Of a DNA stretch of 58,744 bases, positions 48,862-58,027 are shown piece after piece (the first letter of the stretch is position 1; every line of letters begins with the position of its first letter). The notes beneath the pieces are model-generated. The model saw only the letters and a program-made list of their open reading frames with translations, made no database searches and had not been told where the DNA came from. The position numbers were made by a program, and so were the translations under genes. The stretch lies in the IMG/VR virus record IMGVR_UViG_3300032282_001014, positions 1 through 58,744 of that record; one strand, written 5' to 3'. Source of the DNA: a virus.

Positions 48862-49166
48862 GTAATGTTGTTTACCTTGACGTACGAGGAGAACCGACGT
48901 TCGGTATCGGTATATGTGCCCGTTGCTCGCGTAAGTTTAAACTTGCAGATTTGGCTTCTGATCCTAATTACCCTAATCTCATGGTCTGTGAACAAGATCG
49001 TGATGATTATGACCCGTATCGTCTTGCGCCACGTAAAGAAGACCAAATCATTCTTCCATTTACGCGTCCGGACACTCAGATAAACACACGTCCTGCTGGA
49101 GTTATTCAAGAGGCAGGTGATGAGTTCTTCGTCACAGAAGACGGTAACGGCTACTTGGAGTTTTAA
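48858..49166 (+). CDS. Zn-ribbon virion-region protein
   Basis: The 102-residue protein has CARCSRKF at residues 20-27 and a partner Cys in LMVCEQDRDDYDPY near residue 44, with RLAPRKEDQI afterwards. This is a small structural or assembly protein found beside adaptor-like genes. It overlaps the adaptor gene by four bases. The single second Cys makes zinc binding incomplete unless an Asp or His joins in. Confidence 0.72.
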   Translation: MSNVVYLDVRGEPTFGIGICARCSRKFKLADLASDPNYPNLMVCEQDRDDYDPYRLAPRKEDQIILPFTRPDTQINTRPAGVIQEAGDEFFVTEDGNGYLEF

Positions 49167-51059
49167 ATGTCAGACGTTCCAAGCAATTTAATACCGACCA
49201 GAATAACGCAACTTCCAGTTGCGCCTGTAGCTGACGAAAACAGCTTGATGATGATTGTCTACCAAGGTAATAATTATCAAATCCGTGTCGGAGATTTGCT
49301 AAGTGTTGCCGGAGTACCAACTACAACACAAGTCATTGCTGGCACAGGAATGACCGGCGGTGGCCAGCTTACAGGTAACGTAACTCTAAGTATTGCTACA
49401 GGTGGTGTCGGAAGCACGCAGCTTGCAAGTTCTGGTGTGACCCCAGGAGTTTACGGCACTGCTACGCAGATCCCTGTGTTTACTGTAGACACTACAGGTC
49501 GAGTCACTGCTGCAACTACAGTAGCTGCTACTATTTCAGGTTATGTTCCTGACACTCGCCAAGTTATAGCCGGAACTGGTTTAAACGGGGGTGGAGCACT
49601 AAGCGCTAACGTAACTTTAAACGCAAATCTGGGTAATTCTTTACCTCTAGCTGGTTTTCAAAGCGGCTCTGCCGGAACTTCTACTAATATTTCTAGAGAA
49701 GATCATAAACATCCTGCCGTAAACCTAGCTCTTGACGATGAAGTAGACGGTATCCTCGGTCTTTCTAACGGCGGTACAGCTAAGAGTTTAGTACCTACTG
49801 CGGGTGCTATAGTTTGGTCAGGCGCAGATGGTTTGTATATTGGTCCTCAAGGTTTAGCTGGGCAAGTTTTAATTTCAGGCGGCTCAGGTCAATATACTTG
49901 GGGTTCAGCCTTAGTTATAAGTGACCAACCTGCTAATGTTGTTTACGCTGGTCCTACGGCTGGTGCAAGCGGACCTACAAGTTTTCGTTCTTTAGTTATA
50001 GCTGACTTACCTAATTCAGGAGTTTCTGCTACTACTTACGGAAGCTCGTCTAGCGTCCCTGTAGTCACGTTTAACGCAAAAGGTCAGGCGACTTCAGTAA
50101 CTAACACGCCGATTAACGCTATAGCGTTAACCACAGGTACCATAACAACGTCGCCGACTAACGGTACTGACATTGTCAATAAAGACTATGCTGACGCGAT
50201 AGCATCGGGATTAAATTATCATCAGCCGGTTATTTATGCTTCTACAGTAGCATTACCTGCGTATACGTACAACAACGGTACAAGCGGTGTAGGCGCTACT
50301 ATAACTGCTAATGCAAACGGTGCTTTGTCGTTAGGTGGCGGTTCTCCAACAGCTACGCAGCGGGTCTTAATTAAAGATGAAACAGCTGGCAACGCTCCTT
50401 ATAACGGTGTGTATGTAGTTACGCAAGCCGGTACAGCAGGAACACCGTTTATTTTAACTAGAGCTACAGATTATGACACTAGCGGCTCAGGTACTAATGA
50501 AATAGACCAAGGTGATTATGTTTTAGTTTTATCTGGAACTCTAGCTAGTACAGCTTGGGTTCAGCAGACTGCTTTACCTATTGTAGTCGGTACTACTGCT
50601 CTTTCGTTTGTACAGTTCAATGCACCTATAACGTACAGCGCAGGAACAGGATTAAATCTTTCACCGTCTACCACGTTTAATATAACTAATACTGGGGTAA
50701 CGGCAGCAGCTTACGGTTCAGCTTCTTCCGTCAGCACTTTTAGTGTTAACGCTCAGGGTCAGTTAACTCTTGCCGCATCAACCAGTATTGCTATTTCTGC
50801 TAGCCAAATAACTTCTGGAACGCTACCTATAGGTAACGGCGGTACGGGTCAAAGTACTAAAGTTCCGGCATTCAATGCTTTATCGCCGAGCGCTACAAAG
50901 GGTGATATAATTGGGTTTGACGGAACAAATAATATAGCATTTCCAGTAGGCGCAAACGACCTTGTCCTCACAGCAGATTCAACTGCCGCTAGCGGACTGC
51001 GCTGGGGAGCAGGTGGTAGCGCAGCTCTAGGGCAGTCGTATGCTTGGTTTATATCATAA
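49167..51059 (+). CDS. Tail fibre protein
   Basis: The 630-residue protein starts MSDVPSNLIPTRITQLP and is Ser/Thr/Gly rich. Shaft motifs typical of tail fibres recur: IAGTGMTGGGQLTGNVTLSI, IAGTGLNGGGALSANVTL, IGNGGTGQSTKV. A central folded block with NKDYADAIASGLNYHQPVIYAS looks like a typical phage-tail-fibre knob domain. It begins right after the Zn-ribbon gene. It is probably trimeric and used in adsorption. Confidence 0.78.
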   Translation: MSDVPSNLIPTRITQLPVAPVADENSLMMIVYQGNNYQIRVGDLLSVAGVPTTTQVIAGTGMTGGGQLTGNVTLSIATGGVGSTQLASSGVTPGVYGTATQIPVFTVDTTGRVTAATTVAATISGYVPDTRQVIAGTGLNGGGALSANVTLNANLGNSLPLAGFQSGSAGTSTNISREDHKHPAVNLALDDEVDGILGLSNGGTAKSLVPTAGAIVWSGADGLYIGPQGLAGQVLISGGSGQYTWGSALVISDQPANVVYAGPTAGASGPTSFRSLVIADLPNSGVSATTYGSSSSVPVVTFNAKGQATSVTNTPINAIALTTGTITTSPTNGTDIVNKDYADAIASGLNYHQPVIYASTVALPAYTYNNGTSGVGATITANANGALSLGGGSPTATQRVLIKDETAGNAPYNGVYVVTQAGTAGTPFILTRATDYDTSGSGTNEIDQGDYVLVLSGTLASTAWVQQTALPIVVGTTALSFVQFNAPITYSAGTGLNLSPSTTFNITNTGVTAAAYGSASSVSTFSVNAQGQLTLAASTSIAISASQITSGTLPIGNGGTGQSTKVPAFNALSPSATKGDIIGFDGTNNIAFPVGANDLVLTADSTAASGLRWGAGGSAALGQSYAWFIS

Positions 51060-51068
51060 GGATCAGTC

Positions 51069-51734
51069 ATGTTAGTTCTTGACAGCACTAGTAAATCGAT
51101 ACAAATAGTGATGAGCGGGGCAGCAGCCACGACTAATCCTGATTTTGTTTCAACGTATTCAGACAATAACGGCACAACTTTTGTTGAAGGCTCTTCAGAC
51201 GGAGCTTTAAACGGAACTACTGCGGTTACGGTTGTTGCTGCACCGGCGGCTTCTACTCGTCGTATTATTAAAACTATCTATGTTGAAAATAAAGATACTG
51301 CGGCTATAACGATCACCGTAACCTATTTAAATTCTGCAACATCAAGAACTATAGTTAGAGTTACCCTTCAAGTAGGCGACACTTGGACTACCGACGGAAC
51401 TTTTGACACCTACGGCGCATTAAAACAAACGGTTGGGGTAGTTAATTTAGCGAATGTTACTGGTGTTTTGCCGACTGCAAATGGCGGTACAAATCTAAGT
51501 TCATTCACGTCTGGTGGTGCTGTTTACGCGACATCTACAAGTGTTTTAACTACAGGCACATTGCCGATCGCTTCTGGTGGTACAAATGCTACTGCAACCC
51601 CAACAGCGGGTGGATCAGCATACGGAACCGGAACGGCATACGCATTTACTTCCGCAGGTACTGCAGGTCAAATACTAACAAGTAACGGAGCAAGTGCTCC
51701 GACTTGGAATGGTATTAACGGGGGTACGTTTTAA
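51069..51734 (+). CDS. Tail fibre-like protein
   Basis: The 221-residue protein has a beta-rich N-terminus (VLDSTSKSIQIVMSGAAAT) and a C-terminal part with LPTANGGTNLSSFTSGG and LPIASGGTNATATP repeats. It closes in APTWNGINGGTF. The GGTN-type repeats are those of fibre shafts. It is ten bases from the larger tail fibre and probably forms part of the same appendage. Its stop overlaps the next start by one base. Confidence 0.72.
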   Translation: MLVLDSTSKSIQIVMSGAAATTNPDFVSTYSDNNGTTFVEGSSDGALNGTTAVTVVAAPAASTRRIIKTIYVENKDTAAITITVTYLNSATSRTIVRVTLQVGDTWTTDGTFDTYGALKQTVGVVNLANVTGVLPTANGGTNLSSFTSGGAVYATSTSVLTTGTLPIASGGTNATATPTAGGSAYGTGTAYAFTSAGTAGQILTSNGASAPTWNGINGGTF

Positions 51735-52078
51735 TGATTGAAAAATTAATAGCTAGAGCATTTAAGATAAGAAACGTCGCCCATGTTAAACATTGGAAGA
51801 CAAATTCTTATGCTCAGCACAAAGCTTTAGGTCATTTTTATGAAGACCTAGTAGAATCTCTTGATAAATACGTTGAAGCCTATCAAGGAACATACGGTTT
51901 AATAGGAGATATGCCTGAGGACGTGCCCAATATCGTTAAAGTTTTGAGGGACGAACTGATCTGGTTAAATGAAAATCGTGAAAAAGTTGCCTGTGATATT
52001 CCAGCATTAGAGAATATAATAGACGAAATGACCGCGAATTACATGAAAACTTTGTACAAACTTGAAAATTTGAGGTAA
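51734..52078 (+). CDS. DUF5856-like, ferritin-like helical protein
   Basis: The 114-residue protein is all helical. Its HWKTNSYAQHKALGHFYEDL and VEAYQGTYGL pieces with conserved His and Glu resemble the phage DUF5856 family, which has a Dps/ferritin-like look. His and Glu could bind metal. It sits among tail fibre genes, where its role is obscure. Its TAATG-type start is coupled to the fibre gene. Confidence 0.68.
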   Translation: MIEKLIARAFKIRNVAHVKHWKTNSYAQHKALGHFYEDLVESLDKYVEAYQGTYGLIGDMPEDVPNIVKVLRDELIWLNENREKVACDIPALENIIDEMTANYMKTLYKLENLR

Positions 52079-52082
52079 AACT

Positions 52083-52400
52083 ATGGCACAAGCAGGATAT
52101 ACCCCGATTCAATTATATCGCACTACGACTGCTGCAGCAGCTCCTTCAGCTGGTAATTTAAATGCCGGAGAGCTAGGCTTCAATATTGCTGACGCAGACA
52201 TGGCGTTGTACGCTAAAAACAACACCGGCACTGTTAAACGTATTATGAACAATCCTGCCGGTTTAAAATACCCCACGGCAGACGGAACGAATGGCCAGTT
52301 TGTAACTACTGACGGAGCTGGTAATTTGTCTTTCGCAACATCTTCTGGCGGTATTACAACAGGTAAAGCCATCGCTATGGCGATGATTTTTGGATTCTAA
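52083..52400 (+). CDS. Small tail fibre-like protein
   Basis: The 105-residue protein (MAQAGYTPIQLYRTTTAAAAPSA...) has NLNAGELGFNIADADMALYA, a sequence common in small fibre or receptor-interacting proteins. The Gly/Ala/Thr composition fits a fibre tip or chaperone. Its ending GKAIAMAMIFGF is hydrophobic. Role inferred from place and composition. Confidence 0.65.
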   Translation: MAQAGYTPIQLYRTTTAAAAPSAGNLNAGELGFNIADADMALYAKNNTGTVKRIMNNPAGLKYPTADGTNGQFVTTDGAGNLSFATSSGGITTGKAIAMAMIFGF

Positions 52401-52410
52401 GGAGTAACAC

Positions 52411-52830
52411 ATGGCTAGTCCTAATATTGTTGGCGTAACAGACATTCGCGGGTTTGTCGCATACGTCATACCTTCTTCTGCTGCTACGGCAACCACTTCG
52501 TGGACGTATGACGGTACAACCTCTTTAACTGGGTTGACTCCGTCTGCGGGCACAATAGTTAACCGAGTCACGTCTATTACTGCGGCAAATACAACCGCTA
52601 GTGCTGCAACTGCAACGATTGCGCTAGGTAACAACGCTACGTTCGCTTCTGCTACTGTGACTACGTATCCTGCTTATCAGATTTCAGTACCAGCAAATTC
52701 AACGCTTATTATCATTGATAAGACAAACTCGTTGTACGTCACTAATACAACATCTGTCGCTGCATTCTCTGGAACAGCAAGCGCATTGACTTTTACAGCT
52801 ACTTTTGAAGCAATTACTGGTACTGCTTAA
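52411..52830 (+). CDS. Small beta-rich tail protein
   Basis: The 139-residue protein is Ser/Thr/Ala rich with a regular alternating pattern (TATIALGNNATFASATVTTY). Start after AAGGAGTAACAC. It resembles fibre or decoration proteins, without a recognised domain. It is 11 bases before the first glycine-rich adhesin-like protein. Confidence 0.65.
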   Translation: MASPNIVGVTDIRGFVAYVIPSSAATATTSWTYDGTTSLTGLTPSAGTIVNRVTSITAANTTASAATATIALGNNATFASATVTTYPAYQISVPANSTLIIIDKTNSLYVTNTTSVAAFSGTASALTFTATFEAITGTA

Positions 52831-52841
52831 AAGGAATTGAC

Positions 52842-54458
52842 ATGGCAATTCATGGTTATCCTGGGCAGATAATAAGCGCTATACAACCTACAGCATTTAG
52901 CTCTGCTATATGGACGCTTACTAACGCTAACAAAGCTTACAATACTGTTGTGCAGATATTTACTGCAACAGCTAATTGGGTGTGTCCCCAAGGTGTAACT
53001 TCTGTTGAGTATTTATGTGTAGCTGGTGGCGGTTCTGGAGGTTCTGTCGCCGGAGGTGGCGGCGGTGCAGGTGGGTTTAGAGCAGGTTCAGGTTTAGCGG
53101 TTGTCCCAGGAACTTCTTACACAATTACTGTCGGCGGCGGTGGAGCAACTCAAACAAGCACTGGTCCTGGCGCTGCAAACCCAGGAGTTAACTCTTCTAT
53201 AGGTTCTTTGCTAGTTTCAACTGCTGGGGGTGGGGGTAGTAATAACGGTGGCAATGCTGGTAGCGGCGGTTCTGGCGGTGGTGGTCCTAGAAATGGTGGC
53301 GTTGGTGGCACTGGTAATTCTGGAGGCTTTACTCCGTCAGAAGGAAATAGAGGCGGTGTTGGTTCAAATCCAGCAGGTACTGCAGGTGGTGGAGGTGGAG
53401 CGGGTGGTGTTGGAGGTGACGGTGCTGGTGGATCCGGTGTTTATGCTGGGGCTGGAGGTGCAGGTTTACTCTCAGCTTTGAGCGGTATTGGCGATTACTA
53501 TGCTGGCGGTGGTGGTGGCGGGGCTGATCAACCAGGAAATTACGGTGGTGTAGGTGGTAGAGGTGGTGGCGGTAACGGTGCCGCAGCAAATAATTCAGGT
53601 AGTGCCGCAGCTGTTAATTCTGGCGGCGGTGGCGGTGGGGGTGGTGGCAATGGAACTCCTTGGGACGGCGGGGCTGGTGGTTCAGGTATAGTAATCCTTA
53701 GATATATTCAATCTGGAATTTCTATAGTGTCGTTTAACACCACTACCACTTACAAAATACCTTCTGGTTTTACACAAGCTGATTACCTTGTGGTTGCAGG
53801 AGGCGGCGGTGGTGGTTCGCGTCACGGAGGCGGTGGTGGCGGTGGCGGCGTTAGAACAGGAACCGGTCTTTCTGTTTCCGGTACGTACACAATCACAGTA
53901 GGTGCTGGCGGTGCTGGAAGCACTAATACAGGCACAGGAAGTAATGGAGTTGTAGGAGGAAATTCTACTTTTTCATCTATTACTTCTACTGGTGGCGGTT
54001 ATGGTTCAGGAGGTGCTAACGGAGGTCCTGGTGGCAGTGGGGGCGGCTGTGGTCCTGGGTCATCCGGAGGTCCTGGGACTCCTGGCCAAGGAAATGATGG
54101 AGGAGCTACAGCCACTGTTGATTACCATGGCTCTGGTGGCGGTGGTGCCAGTACTGCTGGTGGAAGTGTTACCGGACAGTTCGGAGGTGTTGGTGGAGAT
54201 GGTACTATATCAACTCTTAGCGGGTCTGGCGTATATTATTATGGTTGTGGAGGCGGTGGCGGTGCACTACAAGGTATCGGTGGATCATCAGGACCAGGAG
54301 GTGCTGGCGGGTCTGGTAGTATAAACGGCGGTATAGGAGCTGGGGTAGGACAAGGAAACTCTGGTGCAGATAACACCGGAACAGGCGGCGGTGGAGGAAA
54401 CTCAAGTTTAGGTGCCTACAATGGTGGTTCAGGTTTAGTTGTTCTGAGATTATATTAA
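52842..54458 (+). CDS. Glycine-rich adhesin-like tail protein (paralogue 1)
   Basis: The 538-residue protein begins MAIHGYPGQIISAIQPTA. Two modules each start with a beta strand pair (TANWVCPQGVTSVEYLCVAGG; TTYKIPSGFTQADYLVVAGG) and continue into very long glycine tracts (GGGGGG with Ser/Ala/Asn), then ITVGGGG. Such tracts suggest stacked polyglycine II helices, as in some phage adhesins. The next gene is a paralogue. It likely forms a tail tip or receptor-binding surface; not proven. Confidence 0.75.
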   Translation: MAIHGYPGQIISAIQPTAFSSAIWTLTNANKAYNTVVQIFTATANWVCPQGVTSVEYLCVAGGGSGGSVAGGGGGAGGFRAGSGLAVVPGTSYTITVGGGGATQTSTGPGAANPGVNSSIGSLLVSTAGGGGSNNGGNAGSGGSGGGGPRNGGVGGTGNSGGFTPSEGNRGGVGSNPAGTAGGGGGAGGVGGDGAGGSGVYAGAGGAGLLSALSGIGDYYAGGGGGGADQPGNYGGVGGRGGGGNGAAANNSGSAAAVNSGGGGGGGGGNGTPWDGGAGGSGIVILRYIQSGISIVSFNTTTTYKIPSGFTQADYLVVAGGGGGGSRHGGGGGGGGVRTGTGLSVSGTYTITVGAGGAGSTNTGTGSNGVVGGNSTFSSITSTGGGYGSGGANGGPGGSGGGCGPGSSGGPGTPGQGNDGGATATVDYHGSGGGGASTAGGSVTGQFGGVGGDGTISTLSGSGVYYYGCGGGGGALQGIGGSSGPGGAGGSGSINGGIGAGVGQGNSGADNTGTGGGGGNSSLGAYNGGSGLVVLRLY

Positions 54459-54466
54459 GGTGAACG

Positions 54467-56116
54467 ATGAGTAATTACCCAGGACGAATCATCACGAGAA
54501 ATCCAATAACAATATCTACTACTCAAGCGTCGGGTGTGTGGACATTGCAACAGGCTTTACAATCTATAAAAAGCGGAGTATGGCCAGGAATTGGCTCGAC
54601 TATTATACAAAGTTTTACTGCTTCTGGTAGCTGGACTGCACCTTCTGGTGTTACGCAGATTGACTACTTAGTTGTAGGTGGCGGCGGTGGAGGTTCTCAA
54701 GATATTGCAGGAGGTGGCGGGGGTGGTGGCTTTAGAACAGGTACGGGTTTAACGGTTATTCCTGGCACTACGTATGCTATAACTGTGGGGGCAGGAGGTA
54801 GAGGTAGCATTGCTACTGGTAATGGAAATCTAGGAGCAAGCGGGGGTGCTTCAGTATTTAGCAGTATTATTTCTTCTGGCGGTGCTCGTTCTGGAAATTA
54901 TTTAATGATTCCCGCAGATGGCGCTTCTGGTGGGGGGGCAGGTAGTGTGGCTCCTCGTACTGGTGGTTTAGGTAATGTTCCAAGCGCACCTTCTGCGGGT
55001 GGTTACACGGCTCCTGCTGTTGCATACCAAGGGTTTAATGGTGGTAATAGCGATGGTAGCGCTGCTGGCGGAGGCGGTGGCGCTGCCGGTCTTGGTAGCA
55101 ATAATAGTGGTTTTACAGGGGGCGCTGGCGGTGCTGGTCAGATAACAACTATTTCTGGTTCCCCAGGAACTTATTATGCCGGCGGCGGTGGTGGAGGGGG
55201 CGATAGCCGTTACGGTGGTGGAAATAGTGCCGGTGGGGTTGGCGGTGGCGGGGCTGGGGCTGGCTCATCGGCATCTGGAACAAACGGTACTGCCAATACT
55301 GGCGGCGGGGGTGGGGGTGGCAGAGAAAATAGTAGTGCAGGAGGCGCTGGCGGCAGTGGTATAGTAATTATTAAATACGTAGCTCCTGTTATTAGCTCTG
55401 TTACTTTTAACTTTTCGCAGTCATATACTATACCTGCTGGCGTTGTTAGCGTAGATTATTTACTCGTTGGTGGTGGTGGCGGTGGGTCGGGTGGCGGTGG
55501 CGGTGCAGGCGGTTTCCTTTCTGGTACGGCATTTCCCGTCACTGCTGGAAGCACAACAACTGTTGAAGTCGGTGGCGGCGGTAATTATAATTCTCAAGGT
55601 ACAGGTGACGCCTCTCCTGGGACAGATTCTGTGTTTTACACGTTAAGAGCTTTTGGTGGCGGTGGCGGTGCAGGGGGTTACAGATTCTCTGTGGGTATGA
55701 GTGGAGGTTCTGGCGGCGGTGGTAGCATGGGATCTGGCTCAGTAGGTAACGCTCAAGGTGGCGGCGCAGTGGCTGGGCAAGGTAACAACGGCGGCGCAGC
55801 AACTGGAAGCAGTAATCCTGGGTGGATATCTGGCGGCGGTGGTGGGGCGGGTGGCGTTGGGGGTTCTGCTTTAAGCTGGAACACGGGTAATGAGTCTCCG
55901 TTTGGTCCACTAGGGGGTCCTGGTTTATCTTCAGCAATTACTGGTCAATCTGTGGTGTACGCTGCAGGCGGTCAAGCGTATTATTCAAACACAGTAAGTG
56001 CCAACGCTGCTGATAATTCAGGTAACGGTGGTGGCGGTTCTAGAGGTCAAAACTCTATAACTAACGGATGGGTCGGCGGCTCGGGTAGAGTTATTATCAA
56101 ACTAAATTACAGTTAA
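54467..56116 (+). CDS. Glycine-rich adhesin-like tail protein (paralogue 2)
   Basis: The 549-residue protein MSNYPGRIITRNPITIS... mirrors the preceding gene: SGVWTLQQALQ, then GSWTAPSGVTQIDYLVVGG and SQSYTIPAGVVSVDYLLVGG (two modules), each followed by long glycine tracts. It lies nine bases after its paralogue and is about 30% Gly by eye. Its N-terminus (YPGRII...SGVWTL) is a tail-attachment type sequence. Duplication gives a second adhesin variety. Confidence 0.75.
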   Translation: MSNYPGRIITRNPITISTTQASGVWTLQQALQSIKSGVWPGIGSTIIQSFTASGSWTAPSGVTQIDYLVVGGGGGGSQDIAGGGGGGGFRTGTGLTVIPGTTYAITVGAGGRGSIATGNGNLGASGGASVFSSIISSGGARSGNYLMIPADGASGGGAGSVAPRTGGLGNVPSAPSAGGYTAPAVAYQGFNGGNSDGSAAGGGGGAAGLGSNNSGFTGGAGGAGQITTISGSPGTYYAGGGGGGGDSRYGGGNSAGGVGGGGAGAGSSASGTNGTANTGGGGGGGRENSSAGGAGGSGIVIIKYVAPVISSVTFNFSQSYTIPAGVVSVDYLLVGGGGGGSGGGGGAGGFLSGTAFPVTAGSTTTVEVGGGGNYNSQGTGDASPGTDSVFYTLRAFGGGGGAGGYRFSVGMSGGSGGGGSMGSGSVGNAQGGGAVAGQGNNGGAATGSSNPGWISGGGGGAGGVGGSALSWNTGNESPFGPLGGPGLSSAITGQSVVYAAGGQAYYSNTVSANAADNSGNGGGGSRGQNSITNGWVGGSGRVIIKLNYS

Positions 56117-56119
56117 TTT

Positions 56120-56377
56120 ATGGATACTAAAATTTATCAATTCTACGGTATTGACACAGCTATGGCTTTATTGCGTCCTAACGCTAAGTGGGAGATTAGT
56201 AACACCACGTTTACACGTTGGGAAGATCCACGTCCATGTCCTAGCATGGAAGAAGTATTAGAGACGATGGAGAAGATAAAAGCTTTTGAGGACAGTATCA
56301 ATACGATCTGGACTGAAGAGCAGTTAGAAAAAATGCTTGGGCAGCAGAAAATATATGACAAAGCGGTGAACGGATGA
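56120..56377 (+). CDS. Small tail assembly protein candidate
   Basis: The 85-residue protein MDTKIYQFYGIDTAMALLRPNAKW... has WEISNTTFTRWEDPRPCPSMEEV, a pattern found in small tail assembly or fibre-chaperone proteins of phages. The charged helical C-terminus (EEQLEKMLGQQKIYDKAV) fits. It starts three bases after the second glycine-rich gene. Confidence 0.65.
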   Translation: MDTKIYQFYGIDTAMALLRPNAKWEISNTTFTRWEDPRPCPSMEEVLETMEKIKAFEDSINTIWTEEQLEKMLGQQKIYDKAVNG

Positions 56378-56982
56378 ATATAAACAGTTTATTTCCGACA
56401 GCTGTTGGCTTTTCTAAGTTAGATCGTGAGTTAACTGGAGAAGAATTAAAATTTATCAAAGAGCAAGCTCGTCATGCTAACGAAGGTAATACTACTAGCG
56501 ATAACAGAATTATTTTGAAATCTGCTGAGATGACAGAGATTCGTGAGTTTATTGAAGACGCAATGCTTAATTATTTTAAGTCGGTATATGCGCCTAAGTT
56601 TGACGTAACTCCTTATATTACTCAGAGCTGGGCTAATTTTACTGATCCTGGTCAGTTTCATCACAGACATGCTCATCCGAATAGTTTTATTTCTGGTGTG
56701 TTCTACCCGCAAGCCGATAGAGAAATAGATAAAATTTATTTTTACAAAGACGGTTACGAAAGAATTAAATTTCCTGCTGCTGAGTACAATCAACATAATT
56801 CAGAAAGCTGGTGGTATGAGACAGGTACTGGTGATTTGATTATTTTTCCGTCTAACCTGACGCATATGGTGCAGACAAAGCAGGGTGATGAAACACGTAT
56901 TAGTATTTCATTCAATACGTTTTTAAAAGGTTATATTGGTTCAGACGAAAGTTTGACAGGTTTACATTTAGGAGAAGAGTAA
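56374..56982 (+). CDS. 2OG-Fe(II) oxygenase-like protein
   Basis: The 202-residue protein has a double-stranded beta helix pattern with the metal site HHRHAHPNS (His96-His101) and a distal His in NLTHMVQTK with DETRISISFN (Arg for 2-oxoglutarate). This is the 'putative 2OG-Fe(II) oxygenase' type common in aquatic phages. The substrate is unknown: a virion protein, host nucleotide or modified base are options. It overlaps its upstream neighbour by four bases. Confidence 0.8.
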   Translation: MNINSLFPTAVGFSKLDRELTGEELKFIKEQARHANEGNTTSDNRIILKSAEMTEIREFIEDAMLNYFKSVYAPKFDVTPYITQSWANFTDPGQFHHRHAHPNSFISGVFYPQADREIDKIYFYKDGYERIKFPAAEYNQHNSESWWYETGTGDLIIFPSNLTHMVQTKQGDETRISISFNTFLKGYIGSDESLTGLHLGEE

Positions 56983-57338
56983 TGGCACATTTTGCTGAAC
57001 TGGATAGCAATAACATCGTATTGCGTGTAATCGTAGTGGACAACAAAGACACCGCAGACGCTAACGGTGTTGAAAAAGAATATATCGGTGCTGCGTTCTG
57101 CGAACGCTTACTTGGTGGCACATGGAAACAGACCAGCTACAACGGAAACAAGCGTAAGAACTACGCCGGTGTTGGCTATACTTATCGTTCAGATATAGAT
57201 GCTTTTATTCCTCCACAGCCATACCCAAGCTGGGCGCTAGATTCTGATGCGCAATGGCAACCGCCAGTGGCTATGCCTACAGATAGTATGTATAAATGGG
57301 ATGAAACCACAACATCGTGGATCCGCTTACCCTCTTAG
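56982..57338 (+). CDS. Phage structural protein (MAHFAELD family)
   Basis: The 118-residue protein contains FAELDSNNIVLRVIVVDN, FCERLLGGTWKQTSYNGN, NYAGVGYTY and DAFIPPQPYPSWALD. I know this family from aquatic phage tail or virion proteins located near fibre genes. It overlaps the 2OG gene by one base and its end lies 22 bases into the next frame. Function not defined. Confidence 0.75.
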   Translation: MAHFAELDSNNIVLRVIVVDNKDTADANGVEKEYIGAAFCERLLGGTWKQTSYNGNKRKNYAGVGYTYRSDIDAFIPPQPYPSWALDSDAQWQPPVAMPTDSMYKWDETTTSWIRLPS

Positions 57339-58027
57339 CCGCTGCTAATGCCGCTGTTGTTGCGGTAAAGAAGGGATGCCAGTTATACAAAGACATTAAA
57401 AGCGCAAGCGGAGATGTTAGTGTAATACTAAAAGATTTACAAGAACAGTATCACAAACTAGTAGACCCAACACCCCAGCAGAAGATGCAGTATAACGCTG
57501 AGGTTCAAAGGGTGCAGGAAATTGCCAAGACAGACCCCAACGACGTTTATACAGAAATCGGTAATCAGTTGGGTTTGTTGATGGATGCTTACGATGTGCT
57601 GAGTAAAGCATTATTGCAGGAAGAGCTTTCAGGTAAGAAAGTTTATAAAGGTGAAGAAAGTGTAGGTCGTCGTGCTTTGCGTAGAATCCTTATCACAGCT
57701 AGACTAGATGCGATGCTGGCTGAAATACGCGAAACAATGGTCTACCAAGCGCCCAAAGAACTAGGTGCGTTGTGGGGTAAGTTTGAGACGATGTGGAAGC
57801 GTATTGTAGCCGAGCAAGAAGCAGCACATGTCGAAGAACTTAAGCAGAATCAGGTTGCAAAATGGCGACGGGCAAATATAAGAAAAAAGCTCAAGGAACA
57901 ACTAACGTCAGTAATCGCGGTGCTGTTCATAATGTTATGGTTCGTATGGGTAATGATACTGATAAGGACGAGCCACACGTACCATGGACTTTACTCGTCA
58001 CCGTCTTGGTACTGTGTCTTGTGTTAG
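57317..58027 (+). CDS. Helical protein with C-terminal TM segment
   Basis: The 236-residue protein starts at GTG (MDPLTLLAAANAAVVAVKKG), overlapping the previous gene by 22 bases with only a weak ribosome-binding site. It is helical (LLQEELSGKKVYKG, GRRALRRILITARL) with one TM segment at about residues 200-217 (IAVLFIMLWFVWVMILI). Homologues in podovirus-like phages have the same ending, so the frame is genuine. The last 165 bases are shared with the next gene in another frame. A lysis or injection role is likely. Confidence 0.7.
   Translation: MDPLTLLAAANAAVVAVKKGCQLYKDIKSASGDVSVILKDLQEQYHKLVDPTPQQKMQYNAEVQRVQEIAKTDPNDVYTEIGNQLGLLMDAYDVLSKALLQEELSGKKVYKGEESVGRRALRRILITARLDAMLAEIRETMVYQAPKELGALWGKFETMWKRIVAEQEAAHVEELKQNQVAKWRRANIRKKLKEQLTSVIAVLFIMLWFVWVMILIRTSHTYHGLYSSPSWYCVLC

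Noticed and set aside
53329-53589. Minus-strand His/Arg-rich frames under the glycine-rich genes
   Set aside because: They arise from complements of GGT/GGC repeats and have no coding features.
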